From Antitrichia curtipendula (taxonomy: Eukaryota; Streptophyta; Bryopsida; Hypnales; Leucodontaceae): DNA of 64,000 bases. Position 1 is the stretch's first letter, and every line of letters starts with the position of its first letter. The position numbers and the translations under genes were made by a program. The DNA lies in NCBI GenBank assembly GCA_951230915.1, contig OX579635.1:45198001-45262000 (forward strand). Direction: 5' to 3'. The notes under the pieces were generated by a model. That model did not search any database. It was not told the DNA's origin and saw nothing but the letters and a program-made list of their open reading frames with translations. Shown here piece after piece: positions 12,690 through 24,600 of the stretch.

Positions 12690-13200
12690 TGCTGGACTCA
12701 CTGCGCAGTCGGGGAAGACGAAGTTGGACGTTCGTGGAAAGGCCGGAAAAGGCCGGGAATCCTGCAAAGGCCCACAAAAATTATTAAAAAATAATTAAAA
12801 AACTGGGGGCTCAGGCGCTGGCGGGGCTCAAACCCGCCTGGCGCCCCACCGAACCCCACCACTCCCTGCCAGTCTCCGCCGGCGCACGCCACGAAAATGT
12901 GGCATGTGCGCCGGCCCCATGTCGAGGGGAGACGTTAAGTACCCCCCATCGAGCTATTGGGGGGTACTCGTGGCAGGCAGTGGGCCCGAGCTGCCCTGCG
13001 CAGCCCGCCTCCCCGCCCTGCCCGACTCCAAGTCCCGCCCGGCCAGCCCAGCCCAACTCCTGACCCACCACCATCTCCAGGAGTCCACGACTCCATGCCT
13101 TCCGTCCTCGCCAGCTCCCGCTACCAGTTCCAACTTTTTCGATCGCATCTCAGTTGTGTCAACATTTGCTCAACGCACCGAAGCTCCAGACTGTGAGCGC
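12690..13200. other. GC-rich non-coding block, right side of the Harbinger element
   Basis: Strongly GC-rich compared with flanks, with several overlapping frames on both strands caused by composition. Contains a hairpin near 12943-12967 (TACCCCCC ... GGGGGGTA). I do not consider any of these frames a gene. Confidence 0.5.
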
Positions 13201-13201
13201 A

Positions 13202-13480
13202 TTTTTTGAGGCGTGAAGCCAGGTGTAGGAGCGCAGGTTCTAGGGTTTACAGAAACTAGATCTGGATTCTCGGGAAGGTTCAAAGATTGAAATCAGGAGC
13301 GTTAAGATTTTTGAAAATGCGGAAGAATTTTTGAACATCAAGCACTGTTGTGGTTACATTTGCTGAGGTGAGCAAATCTGCACTTGAACTTTTTAAATTC
13401 CTTCTACTCATTTGAAAATTTACTAGAAACTCATTTGGAGGTGAAATTCGATTTCTAAATGAGAGGTCTTAAAAATGCAC
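13202..13480 (+). repeat. Direct repeat, copy 1 (flanks CSLA exon)
   Basis: Shares with 14448-14700 the ordered words GTGAAGCCAGGT, TTCTAGGGTTTACA, AGATCTGGATTCT, TTTTTGAAAATGCGGAAGA and ACATTTGCTGAGGTGA. The two copies differ at roughly one base in seven. Confidence 0.75.
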
Positions 13481-13544
13481 GTTTGGACTTGATGCCGTGA
13501 AAATACTGTATACGTTACAAGTGTCTTTCTATTTACTTGTGCAG

Positions 13545-13797
13545 GAGCTGGTCCAAACCGAAGTGCAACGGTGGACAAACAAGGGCATCAACATCAAGTA
13601 CGAGACCCGTCCCAACCGAAAGGGATACAAAGCCGGTGCCTTAAGACAGGGCATGTTGCACTCCTACGTGCAAACATGCGAACATGTGGCCATCTTCGAC
13701 GCCGACTTCCAACCCGAGCCTGATTTCCTGATGCGCACCATTCCATTCCTCAGTCAGAACCCGCAGATCGCACTAGTGCAGGTGCGCTGGAAGTTCA
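13545..13797 (+). pseudogene. Isolated exon of a CSLA-type glucomannan/mannan synthase (GT2 family)
   Basis: The translation contains GYKAGALRQGMLHSYV, VAIFDADFQPEPDFL and NPQIALVQVRWKF, hallmarks of the GT2 catalytic domain of plant CSLA (beta-1,4-mannan synthase, Golgi membrane). The DAD motif is one of the UDP/GDP-sugar-binding Asp motifs. The exon has plausible native splice sites (TTGTGCAG|GAGCTG in, TTCA|GTAAGT out). It covers only about 84 residues of a protein normally around 530 long. I found none of the upstream exons or the later QXXRW region within reach, so this is an isolated gene fragment: either a captured exon, or the remnant of a gene broken by the surrounding duplication. 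Confidence is high for the family and lower for pseudogene status. Confidence 0.75.
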
Positions 13798-14447
13798 GTA
13801 AGTTGCACATCCCCTCTTCCCTTTGCACAACCATCTTGTTGAAACCACCTCCTGCAAATGCGTATTTCACTCATGGTCAAATTCATATGAAGATCCTGCT
13901 TTAGAGTCCCCAAATCGAGACATTCAATAGCTGAAAGCCCTTGAAACTAGGACCGTTGCAGAAACGAGCCATGAGCACTTCCACAGGAGAATTCCAATAT
14001 GTCCATCTCTGAAATTTTTGAAGAATTCTATAGTCACTGTCCATTTATGATACACTAGGATTTCGGAGTAGAAAACACATTTGTTCAATTCACGTAGACA
14101 CGAGAGGAAGTTTGTCCTATATCTATATATATTGGATTTCTCTTGTGTTGGAAGTCCTAAGTTTGAGCATATTTTGGCACTGTAATTTGCCAAATCAACG
14201 AATGGGAGGAGTAATTTTATCCTCAAGAAACCCAGCTTCAGTAATTGTCACAGTCTCTAGAGGTTGATCAGTATGCTCGTGACACATGATGTTGCTGTAG
14301 TGCCCAAGTTAGGTTCTCGGTAGAAGTCCATCGGTAGAGTTTTAACCCCATTTGGAGGCCAAGGAGGATTAAATTCCTTCTACTCGTTTGAAAATTTGAA
14401 TTCACATCTGTCTAAGTGTACAAAAAAGTAAAGGTGTGATTAGCTAG

Positions 14448-14700
14448 TTTTTGAGATGTGAAGCCAGGTATAGGAACGCAAGTTCTAGGGTTTACAAAAA
14501 CCAGATCTGGATTCTTGAGTTCAGAGATTTAAATGAAGAGCGTCAAGATTTTTGAAAATGCGGAAGAGTTTTTGAACCTCACGCACTGTTCTCGTTACAT
14601 TTGCTGAGGTGATCAAATCTGGACTTGAGCTTCTTAAATTGCTTCTATTTGTTTGGAAATTTGAATTCACATCTGTCCAAGTGTACAAAAAAGCAAAGAT
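14448..14700 (+). repeat. Direct repeat, copy 2
   Basis: Second copy of the repeat at 13202-13480, about 1.25 kb downstream in the same orientation. The CSLA exon lies between the two copies and is not itself duplicated. Confidence 0.75.
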
Positions 14701-15960
14701 GTGATTAGTTAGATTGAAGCCCCAAGTGTAAGGACTTGGAATATACTTGTTATCCTGAATCCTTCACGAGGAACATCATACTAAATTATTTTGGATATGG
14801 ATTGCCACAAGTCTTTGGCCTGAATTAAATGGTCTCTATAAATGAGCGGTTTTACAAATCTGGAGCTTTGACTTGAGGTGCTCTCATTGCATTCTTTCAT
14901 ATATTATAGTGTCAGGGTTGGTTTGCACACAATAATTGATCATCAATGAAGGTGTCTAAGAGCATTATTTTATCTTAGTCATAGTGAATGTTGGTTTGAT
15001 AGGAATGATGTTCAATTTCGAAACTCCCTTGCACATCCTTGTGCACATTGCTACTGACTTACTGTTACAATATATATTATTGTTGCTGCAATTATTTAAT
15101 TTATGAGGTACAGTGATGAACTCTTGTGAAGAAAATATTAGGTCCTGATCTACCAAGTGGTCAGGAACTTCTCATTATATTCAAGTACATAGGGTCAATG
15201 GATCCATTTCATTAAGGGAGGACCGCTCATCTAAGGGTTTAGGGCTGGTCCGCCTTTTTTATATATTTTTTTGGATGGAAGTATTTGTTCCTCATTTTGT
15301 AGAGAAAGAAAAATAGAAGGGGAATCTAACACAAGTGGTTTCATATTTTTTGAAGCATTATTGAATTACTTATGAATTTTCAAATGGCTTGTGTCATAAT
15401 CACCTTTCTATGACCCTAGGTCTTCCGTAAACCATTCACTTGGAACTTCTACATAAACATGGGGAAAGCAAAGATAATGATTGCTTCTTGCAATTAATAA
15501 TGATTTTTTCATCAATTCATTCAATGACTATAGAGTTCAATTTAACATCACATCCATTTCACAACAATTCATAAGGGCAATTCTTTATATTCCTACAATT
15601 TTAGAGCCTCCTACTTTATTCTTGAATTGCTTTTCTTTTCTTATCTTTTGAGCTTTACCTAGCTATTGTGTCATGGAGATATTAAGATGTGACAATCTAG
15701 ATGGATTCTAATGAGGTTTCCTTGACAACAATTCCTATCCTTGCTCTATGCATGATCAATTTAATGTGAAGTTTGCCTTTGTATTTTTACTGAAATTATT
15801 GTAAGAAAACAATGTGTGCTCATTTTTGTATTGCAGTTTCAATTATGGTGCACTTTAGGTTTATAAAAAACAAGAGGATTAAGTCTTTATAAGCTTACGA
15901 GAGACGCGTATACTTCACATCTACAACAAGGCTTGGAAGCAGAGAATTCTAATTTGGTTA
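14701..15960. other. No gene seen
   Basis: AT-rich sequence without a supported reading frame between the CSLA fragment and the first Mutator-like element. Confidence 0.5.
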
Positions 15961-15963
15961 GAT

Positions 15964-18900
15964 GTGTGCCACTTGACAATGTCTGAGAAAGGAAAAGAGT
16001 TGTTTAAAGGCCACCACCATAATCACGAGGAGGATATAGGCTCTCTGGTTGGTTTTCGCATTGGACATATTCCAGTGTTGAGTCCTTATGAAACTATGGA
16101 CGCCGAGAATGATTTATCATGCAATATCATAGATTCTATTACATCATGGAATGAAGAGAGCGATGTGCAGATACAGAATGGTGGGGAAATGCTCATGGAC
16201 CTCCAAGGTAATCTAAAATCTGGCCCACTTATAGTTGAAGTCAGTGATGATGAAGACGAACCACTTTTTCTTGAGAGGGAAAGGAAATTGATTTGTGCAT
16301 TGGCTGAGAGTGTCCAACATCCGCCTATTGGACCATTTCAACGAGAAGATTTGATTTGGAAGCCTTACATAACTTCCGGCAAAGGAATTTATCACGACTC
16401 TGAGATTGTTGTCATTCCATGGAATCGACTAGAGGATTTTGTAGCTGGAGAGCAAAACAATGAAAGCTTTCCATGAAAATTTACCAAAGAGACCGTTAAG
16501 GTCAACAAACCTGGGACTTTACTCAAACCTCAAGCAAATAGTGGCTCCAAAGCCATAAGGTAATACATCATCTTCTGTTTCCAAAACCACATGAATATTA
16601 AATAAAACCTTATCAATTCCTTTACATACCTTCCTTTTATATTTGTGTATTTACATTTATAGTGGTTACCTTGAAATTTATTAAGTGTTTTCAAGACCAC
16701 ATGAACTTGTTAAATTAAACCTTAACAACAATACTACTACCATCTTATATTTGAACTTTGAAACTACAACTTATCTTTGGTCATACTAAAATGCACTTGC
16801 AGTTAGTACAATTCCTTTATGTACCTATTTTTTGTGCTTGTGTGTTTACATTTACAGTGGTTACCTTGAAATTTATTAAGTGTTTTTTAAAATCTAATAA
16901 TTTAAAAAAAAAAATACTTGAATACAAACTAATCAATATGATTATTTTTGTATTGGATTCCTATTGATTATTTAATCGAAGCATTATTAACTTCCTTAAA
17001 GTTAATATGCCTAATTCAAATTGTGTTACTTAAGTTAAATTAAGTTAAGTGACATGAACTTCTTACACATGACAATATCAATAACAATTTTGGTATTGCA
17101 TTTTTTTTAATTGTTTCTACAACTCATCTTTGTACTTCTTTGCATAGATATAGGTGTCACTTCGGTCCTGAAGACCATTCAGGAGTAGTGTCCCAGGACT
17201 TGGAAGCCTTGTTGCATTCTACCCAAAAGAAGCGGAGGAAGGTGGTAGAAAAAACAAAACAACGAGGCAGGAAAGTTATCCCAAAGTACGACGCTTTTAA
17301 GTCACATAATTCTTTGGGGGGCAAGAAAAAGCGTATTGGGAAGATCGAATCTGGAATGTCCATCAAGCGTGGATGCCAACGTTCATTTGTTGTCAAACAA
17401 CCATACTTGGACAATAGTCTTTGCCAAATTATCTACTACCAAACAGAGCATGTCAATAAAGACGGAGAATGTTGTCATGGGAGTAGTATAGGAGGATTTC
17501 GTCATGCCATGGGCGGCACTCTTTCTGATGACATGAAGAAACGTTTATCTACAATGTTGAATCTAGAACTATCACCATCTTAGGTGATGGCCCAATACAA
17601 AGCAAATGTGCGTGCGATGGCGATTTTGAATATGCCTGTTACCCGAGACACATTTGTAATGCCCCATGATGTGCGCAACTTGTCGAATAAGCAAGCAGCA
17701 AAGCTTTGGCAGAAGCATCCCAATGATCCTATGAGCATAAGCATGTGGGTGAAAGAGAATTCTACAAGTGTTTTCTATTACAAGGAGCATACATTGCTTG
17801 ACTTGAATATAGCAGTTCAAGATGATGCCCCATTCACGCTAGGAATACAAACTGACCAGTGGAAGTAATGATGAAATATGGTCAAGGAAGTGCTGATGCA
17901 ACATTTGGTACTACTGAAACCAGGATAAGCTTCTTTATTGTATAGTGAAGTTCTTTACTTTTTGAATATTATGAAGTGATTTATAACTCAATGTGTACTT
18001 ATTCAAAAAATTCTTACAATCCTTTATGATTGTGATGTAGTACCCATTATATACCATCATGGTTTTTGATGAATGGCAGAATGGAATATCGGTTGGTTTC
18101 TTCATCGTCTCCAGAACTCGTGAGAAAGATTTATAAACTATTCTTCAAAAACTCAAAGACACAGTGCAGTCTAAGGTTCCAGGGTGGGCACCAAGTTCTA
18201 TCATTGTAGACAATGCACAAGCCGAGATAAACGTTCTTGGGTTAGTTTTACAAACTTTTTTAGTTTTAGCCACATATGTGATTTTATTCATTTCCTACAA
18301 GGCTCTATCTTCAATTTAACTTACCTTTTTCATTCATCATTATCATGTAGATCAATGTGGCCTGAGGCAAGGATCTTTTTATGTCTTTGGCATGTTTGGA
18401 AGAATTGGGCTGAGAATGCAGTGAAGAAGATCAGGACAGTTGGAGAAAGAACATTCATTCTTAAAGCGCTAGGAGATATAATGTATGGCAAGGGAATGTC
18501 ACATGATGAATCTCTAATTGAGTGGGCACAACAACAACTGGACAATTTGGCTGCAACACGACCTACAGCTGCAGTCTTTATGAAATATGTAGCTGATCAT
18601 TGGCGTGGCAAAGCCAAAATGTGGTGTACAAGGTACCGGAGCATCCCTCATGCTGGTCAAAATACCAATGCAACTATTGAGTCCTATCATGGAAATTTGA
18701 AGAATATTCTACACTCAACTAAGGAAAAATTCAACGGTAGACGTATGGACTGGTTAGTTTACCATTTGGTTGGAGATGTAATGTCACATTACTGGTACAA
18801 TGTCCACTTGAAGAAGTTCGGATTTGTAAGAAATACTCGACAGGAGTTCATAGTAGTATCTGTCATCATGCGTGCGAAGTCTATTCCAGACTCCCACGTC

Positions 18901-19130
18901 CTACTCTATCTGGACGGTGACGATGTTGCATTGGTTGCTTCAATGAATAACAAGCCAAAGGTTTGGACGGTGCATTGCCCTGATTCAGAATGGGCTTAGT
19001 GCAACTGCCCAATTGCAAATGAAGGCATGATTTGCAAGCGTTCAGTTAAAGTCTTCAAGATGATCCATCCAAACATAGAAGATGGACTCATTGTTAGGGA
19101 AGCAGGAACTCGACATGGTGTAGACTAAGA
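15964..19130 (+). pseudogene. Mutator-like (MULE) transposase with SWIM finger, inactivated
   Basis: Consecutive frames give one degraded MULE transposase. An acidic N-terminal part runs 15964-16476 and ends in a TGA. After an intron comes a Cys/His and basic part, 17140-17868, with a TAG at 17581 and a shift near 17868. The catalytic core follows: first Asp in GSADATFGTT (about 17894), second Asp in SSIIVDNAQAEIN (about 18209), the WH motif CLWHVWKNW, and Glu in NATIESYHG (about 18680). A TAA follows EKDL near 18134, and a second intron ends at TGTAG|ATCAATG near 18350. A TAG at 18997-18999 separates the core from the SWIM finger CNCPIANEGMICKR, whose usual His is replaced by Arg. With several stops it cannot encode a working transposase. 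Confidence 0.8.
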
Positions 19131-19248
19131 CACCCCTTTGTCTCAAGGGTTATCCACGTCGGTTGGAAGGGATTATGCTACGGGACTCCCAATCTTCATT
19201 GATAATGACATAGAAGCAATGGATATTTGATGTACTGAGGAAGAACCC

Positions 19249-19533
19249 ATGATCTCCAAGGAGAATGATCATGAAGTGTGTAGGGTAGCTCAGCCTAATC
19301 CTCATCTTCTTTTTGAAGACCTTGTAGCTCTAGTAAATGAGCATAATTTGCATCATCATTTGGTAGCTGATCTTCAAGCTCTTCGCGGGAAGTATAACGG
19401 CATTGTGGCACGGGAAGTTGCTAACATAGGGGAGTTCAACAGTACTCGATCCTTTCCTGAATTGCCTGGTGATAACAGTTTGATACGGCGCAAAGGATTT
19501 CTCAAACCAAGGTCTAAGAGAGTTAAAAATTAG
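19249..19533 (+). pseudogene. C-terminal tail of the inactivated MULE protein
   Basis: A 94-codon frame downstream of the SWIM finger, separated from it by stops. It has a helix-rich, basic C-terminus ending KPRSKRVKN, which looks like a nuclear localisation signal. I read it as the tail of the same MULE open reading frame; I recognise no domain in it. Confidence 0.45.
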
Positions 19534-20410
19534 TATGCCATCCATAGCATAGTAGGCACATGATTTAGCCTTCATATTATAGGTCTATACATGTTACATG
19601 TAGAAACTATTTGCAAAGTGTGAAACGAATATGTTCTTATTAAATTTTCATATTTATATTCTTATATGCATTTGAAATTCTAATGTTTTATAATTCATTT
19701 GGGAATTGAACTCTAATAATATTTATTTAGAATTCTTACTATCAAAAAGTCTGTTTCTTCCTACAAGACTAAGAAGCCTAGTTTGGGCATTTTGAAAACT
19801 AGTGTAGCCTCTATTGACTTCAAGATTTGGAATGTTTATATTATTTTTTTAAAGTGGATGGTATTCATCATAATCTATATGTGAAGTTCTGTTTCATGTC
19901 ATTCATATAGAAATTGTAGAAGTGAGAAGTTTTTTTTATTCCTATGTCAAATTGGCCACTCAAAAATATTTTGTAAAAAAATATTTTTAATTTATTTTTG
20001 GAATTGTTTAGAATGATACATCCTCAAAAATGCCTAAACCACTCAATTTCAAATAATGAAGTAAATAAAATGAAGATTTTTATTTTCTGGATAATGAAGG
20101 TAGATAAAACATATGAAGTTGTATTTTATTTGCAATTTTGAAAACCTTCAAATAAATAAAAATAAATAAAAATAATATTAATTATTTATTAAAACATTTT
20201 CAATACTAGGATAAATGATTTTCAGTTTCTTATAAAAACTAAAAGCAAAGTAGTTTTTGTTTTTATACAATTATACCACCTTTGACTTTATAATTTTTTT
20301 CAAAGATGAAGCTTTTCTGCTTAGAATTTTTTAAATATGTTTTGAATCCATTTTCCCACATATTCACTAAATACAAAAGATATAGGACAAATATCTTTTT
20401 CCTAAAAAGA
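19534..20410. other. No gene seen, AT-rich
   Basis: Very AT-rich non-coding sequence between the first MULE and the left GGATGAAAAG repeat. Confidence 0.5.
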
Positions 20411-20414
20411 TTGA

Positions 20415-21010
20415 AATATATAACTTCAACTTTTCTAAGGGCTAGAGAAGCAACGAAGCTAGTATACGAGCGTGGAGCGGGAGCATAGAGCGTAGAGCAT
20501 AGAATCTTGAGCACGGAGCATTGATTCAATAGCAGATTAGGCAAAAAAAAATGGCAAGGTGATGGATGAGAGAAATTTCTGGATGTACAGAAAATAAAAT
20601 CCACCCTAAGGTCTGTCCAGATGGATGAAAAGTACAATGAGTATGGATGAAAAAGTTGGATGAAAAGTATAATGACTGTGGATGAAGACGTTGGATGTGG
20701 ATGAGGACGATGAATGTATGTGGAAGAAAAGTAAAATGGATGGAATTAAAGACAAGGTGGATGTGGATGGAAAATAGGGTGGACGCGGATGAAAAAGGAC
20801 AAATGCGGATGAAAAAAGGATGAAGACGGATGAAAAGTACAGTGACTATGGATGAAAAGTTAGATGCATTTTGTTGATGAATAATGATGAATATGGCTGA
20901 AAAGTACAATGCATATGGATGAAAAATAGGGTGGATATGGATGACAAATAAGAATAAATGTAGATGTGAAGAATTATGCGTGAAGAGTATAAAGATGAAT
21001 ACAAATGTTG
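20415..21010 (+). repeat. Left copy of inverted flanking repeat (unique part plus GGATGAAAAG array)
   Basis: Order of parts: AATATATAACTTCAA, then CTAGAGAAG, then GCTAGTATACGAGCGTGGAG with further GAGCGTAGAGCA-type words, then about 450 bp of degenerate GGATGAAAAGT / GGATGTGGATG units. The same parts occur in the same order on the opposite strand at 36540-37121. The array gives open frames on the minus strand by composition only. Confidence 0.65.
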
Positions 21011-21660
21011 AGGGTGAAGAAATAAACATTGCCTCTTAGAAAAATCTAAAGCATTCGAAAGAAGACTTAGTTCACATTGACTATTCAGATGGTTCATTGT
21101 TTAGGGAACCCATTAATCACGAATGCGTTGGGCTTGCCTTTGCAATAATTTTGTGGATCTTAAATCGTGTTTAGCTTCACTGTGTATGTACATGAAACTA
21201 CAAACTGTGAACCTGTAACAATATGTGCATATGTGAATTTAGGAACTTGGAAACTTATAGCTTGGGAGCTAAGAGCAAGAATGTATCATGGCACATTTCA
21301 CCTAGGTCCGGCAAGAATAGAGTGACGACCATGAACCTATAACCATAGACGTAAAATTGCATCAGTGACAATTTTGGTGTTCAGTTTCTCATCTGTATTA
21401 GATCTACATCAAGGATATGAATATATAGAAATTGAGTGTTCCAGAATGCTGGAAAAAAGGCTGTAGGATTCAAAAGGACCAATGATGATTCATAAATTAT
21501 TTAGGCGCATATAAATTTATTGGGGTCGCCGAATCCTTACGTAGGGACCTCTAACGGTGGTTTAGGATGTTGATAGGAGTTCTACAAGAGTCTTTGCATG
21601 CATATAGTGAGGGTAGGGTTTAGGGTGGTCTGTGCCCAAAATATTGAATTTATGAAAGAT
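21011..21660. other. No gene seen
   Basis: Non-coding sequence between the left repeat and the 3' end of the second MULE transposase; it probably includes that gene's 3' UTR. Confidence 0.45.
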
Positions 21661-24600
21661 TTATAAGTATTTTTTAGAAGGGACATATCCCCAATTTGAT
21701 GTAGGGGATCCATGCAATAACAATGATATACTATTTGCAGCACTTTGAAACATTAAATTCAGGTATGTGGCATTAACAAAATCATCAGAATCATCCAGAG
21801 GTCCAAGAAATAAGGTGTGCATTGGAATAATAGCATGACAAGTCATGGTCTTAACCAATTCAAACCGCAATGGGGTAGTGGCCCTTTTCGTCTCACTACA
21901 CTTACTAGAAACCAATTCAAGTACCAAAATAAACTTTGGTTTCACTGCTTCCCTAATAACATTCATCCTCTCATGAACTACCACCTACATACTGCTAGTG
22001 CAATGCAAGATGCCGCTCTCTAGAATGTGTCTGATCTCATTGAAGCTTAAGCTTGGAGCATGAATGAAAGCATCTACTTCTGCATTAAAGCGACAGATAA
22101 CAATGAAGAGGAAATATAGATGCTTACAATTGGCCCATTGGCCTCTCTTCCCCAATGCCTTAGTCGACATCTCCTTGAAATAAGGACATGAACATTCTGG
22201 ATATGAACCTATGGTCAATATGTATTGTTGAATGTCAGGCTGAAGACCAGAGTCAATTGTAACAATACATCCAAACCCCGGATGTGGAATCATCGTTATT
22301 TGTCGAACATTAGCCGTCAAGGTAAGAGCAGAACCGCAATTGTTCGCTTGTTTAGTGGTTGGAGCAGCTGGGTTCCTTCGAATTTTCCGTCCACATCTGG
22401 TGCTTGGATGTTGTGCTTGAAAATCTAGAACAATGATATCTGATAAGTCGGCCGGTAAAGTGTTTTCACCAAAAAGCCGGCGTGGGGAGATTTCAAGACG
22501 TTCAGGTAGACGAAATCCAGCATTCTGAAGCTGCATTATTTCTGTAGTCGTCAGATTTGTTCCCTTCAGGACTGGCCAAATACAAGGCACATCGGGTTTG
22601 GACATAACGCACTTCCTCTTTGTACTTTTGACGCAGCGCTCAATGTCGTCGTTGCAGAAAAAAAACTGTGTTCTCTCAATTCTTTTCTTTTGATAACAAT
22701 CCATATCCCCTGTGTAAGTTGGAGCAGCGGTTCCTTTGTTGCCTTGCACAATCTTTGCAACACATTTTTTCCTCGTTATTGCCTGCAAGGCAAAGCATGC
22801 CTTTGTTGAAGTCTTTGGTAGTCTAGCAATATGCCACTTCGACTGATCGCAAGAAGTCTCCTGGACGCTCACCACACGGAAAGTCTGTGAAGTACATGGC
22901 GCAGTTGAAGGGCCAGGATTATTATCCAAGTCTGTAGGAGTATTCTGCGCTGGGACTTCTTCAGAAACTGTATGAAGAGGAATAATTGATGCACGTGCCC
23001 GTGTTCTCCTTGTTTCCATCCTAGGTTTGGAGAAGTTTACTTTGTCCGGGCGGTGTGACTCATGCTGAGACCCTAACGGCAGGTTTGGCATCCGAGCTTG
23101 GGATCCAAAAACCTCAGCCCCTTCAAAGTGAGGATTCCTTTTGCAATACTCACCAGCACCCAGGACGGTTTGCATTGCTATGGTTAGCTTCTTGGGATCC
23201 CCAGTGCGTTGCGCGTAACGCTGTGCTACTCGAAGCTGCAAATCTGCCTTCCCTGGACCTGTTCCTGGGTTCTCACCCTTTAAAAATTGGTAATAACAAA
23301 CCATCTGCATAAATGCTCTTACATAGTCATCAATTGTTGCAACGTACAAATCATTTCCTCTCTTTCCTGATTGTTGCAGCCATTTGTTATGGACCATTTC
23401 CGCTAGATTGCAGGATGGCATCTCTGCCAGCTCATGGGCAGGCAAGTCCTACGGACATAAGGCAATAACCATGATTAAAAGAAAATTCCAAAAAATACTG
23501 ATATCAAGGAAGCAAGTCATCGACGCCTACCGGATGCTTATAGATAGTAGACGTCAACGAAGACAATGTCTCTTTATGATGTGATTAAATGAAAAAGTGG
23601 ATATCAATGTAAGAGATTTTGACACTCACATCAGAAAGATCTGAAAGAAGGAAGAAAAGAAGTGACAGGAGAAACTTATAATGTGCATGAACCCCCCCCC
23701 ATTGTCTATAACGAAAGTGCCAGAAAGCAAGCCATAACTGTAAGCGATGAATTCCCTCACCGGTCGCCGCCCCAGAAGAATGCCACCAAGTTCGAATGGC
23801 ATTAAATCGAATGTCCGCCACTGCCCACGTAGGCGCATCCTTATATTGCTTACACAGTGTTCGATGTTGATCTTGAAGGTCCGAACGAATGTCGGCTTTT
23901 GTATGCTTCTCCATGGATTGCGTCCAATGGAATAAACAAGTACGCTCTCGATTGACCATAGGCTGTGTAGGATCACCCCCTCCGTAGATGACTCTCATTG
24001 CATTCCAGTTGGCTTGTGCACAGTCTGCCATGAATCCCTTGAAATAAGGCAAAGGAATTCCATGCCTTCCCATAACCGCGTTCAAATTGGACCAGAACGA
24101 GGTTTGCGCTGTGCAATCCTCTGACTGCATGTCGCACACAGCAATTGTCATGACCTTGCAGTAAATCGGATCATAAACATGACATGCTAAAGTTATCCAC
24201 TCTTTCACTCGTTTAACATGATCAAACATGATCCATGAGTCCTGAAGGTCACCGTCAGGTTGCATTCGTTCTACCAAATCAACGCCACTTCCAGGTCCGA
24301 CTTCAGACATTTTGAAAATGAAAACCTTGTCCGAATCTGAGCCTTGACCAGGAAACATGTTCTCTTGAACATAAGCCCAATTGCTGCAGCCGCGTAGCTT
24401 TAGAATGCTATCCATTACTCCAAACCTCCTGAAATACTTGAAAGTGGTGACTTCGTTCCGAACGCTCGGGGAACTCATAAATTTGCACTTCTCTATAACA
24501 GGCAGAAGTTCGTCCATTCCAAAATTCCCTGGTGGTGCTCCCTCTGGCCGCAGAAGCATCCCACCCAAGAATTCCTTGCTTGCCTCCAGAATAATAGAAG

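Larger units (their letters stand above)
9160..13120. mobile_element. PIF/Harbinger DNA transposon with both genes
   Basis: The two genes typical of PIF/Harbinger elements are both present and convergent: a DDE transposase on the plus strand (9655-11083) and a Myb/SANT-like protein on the minus strand (12550-11660). GC-rich blocks on either side (about 9160-9490 and 12690-13120) contrast with the AT-rich surroundings. They contain inverted similarity, for example GCGCACATGCC near 9291 against GGCATGTGCGC near 12901. I could not fix exact terminal inverted repeats or the 3-bp TTA/TAA target duplication, so the outer limits are approximate. Confidence 0.7.

Noticed and set aside
12811..13209. 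Gly/Ala/Pro-rich frames on both strands
   Set aside because: Composition artefact of the GC-rich block.
20526..21097. Histidine/isoleucine-rich minus-strand frames
   Set aside because: Translations of the GGATGAAAAG array, not genes.
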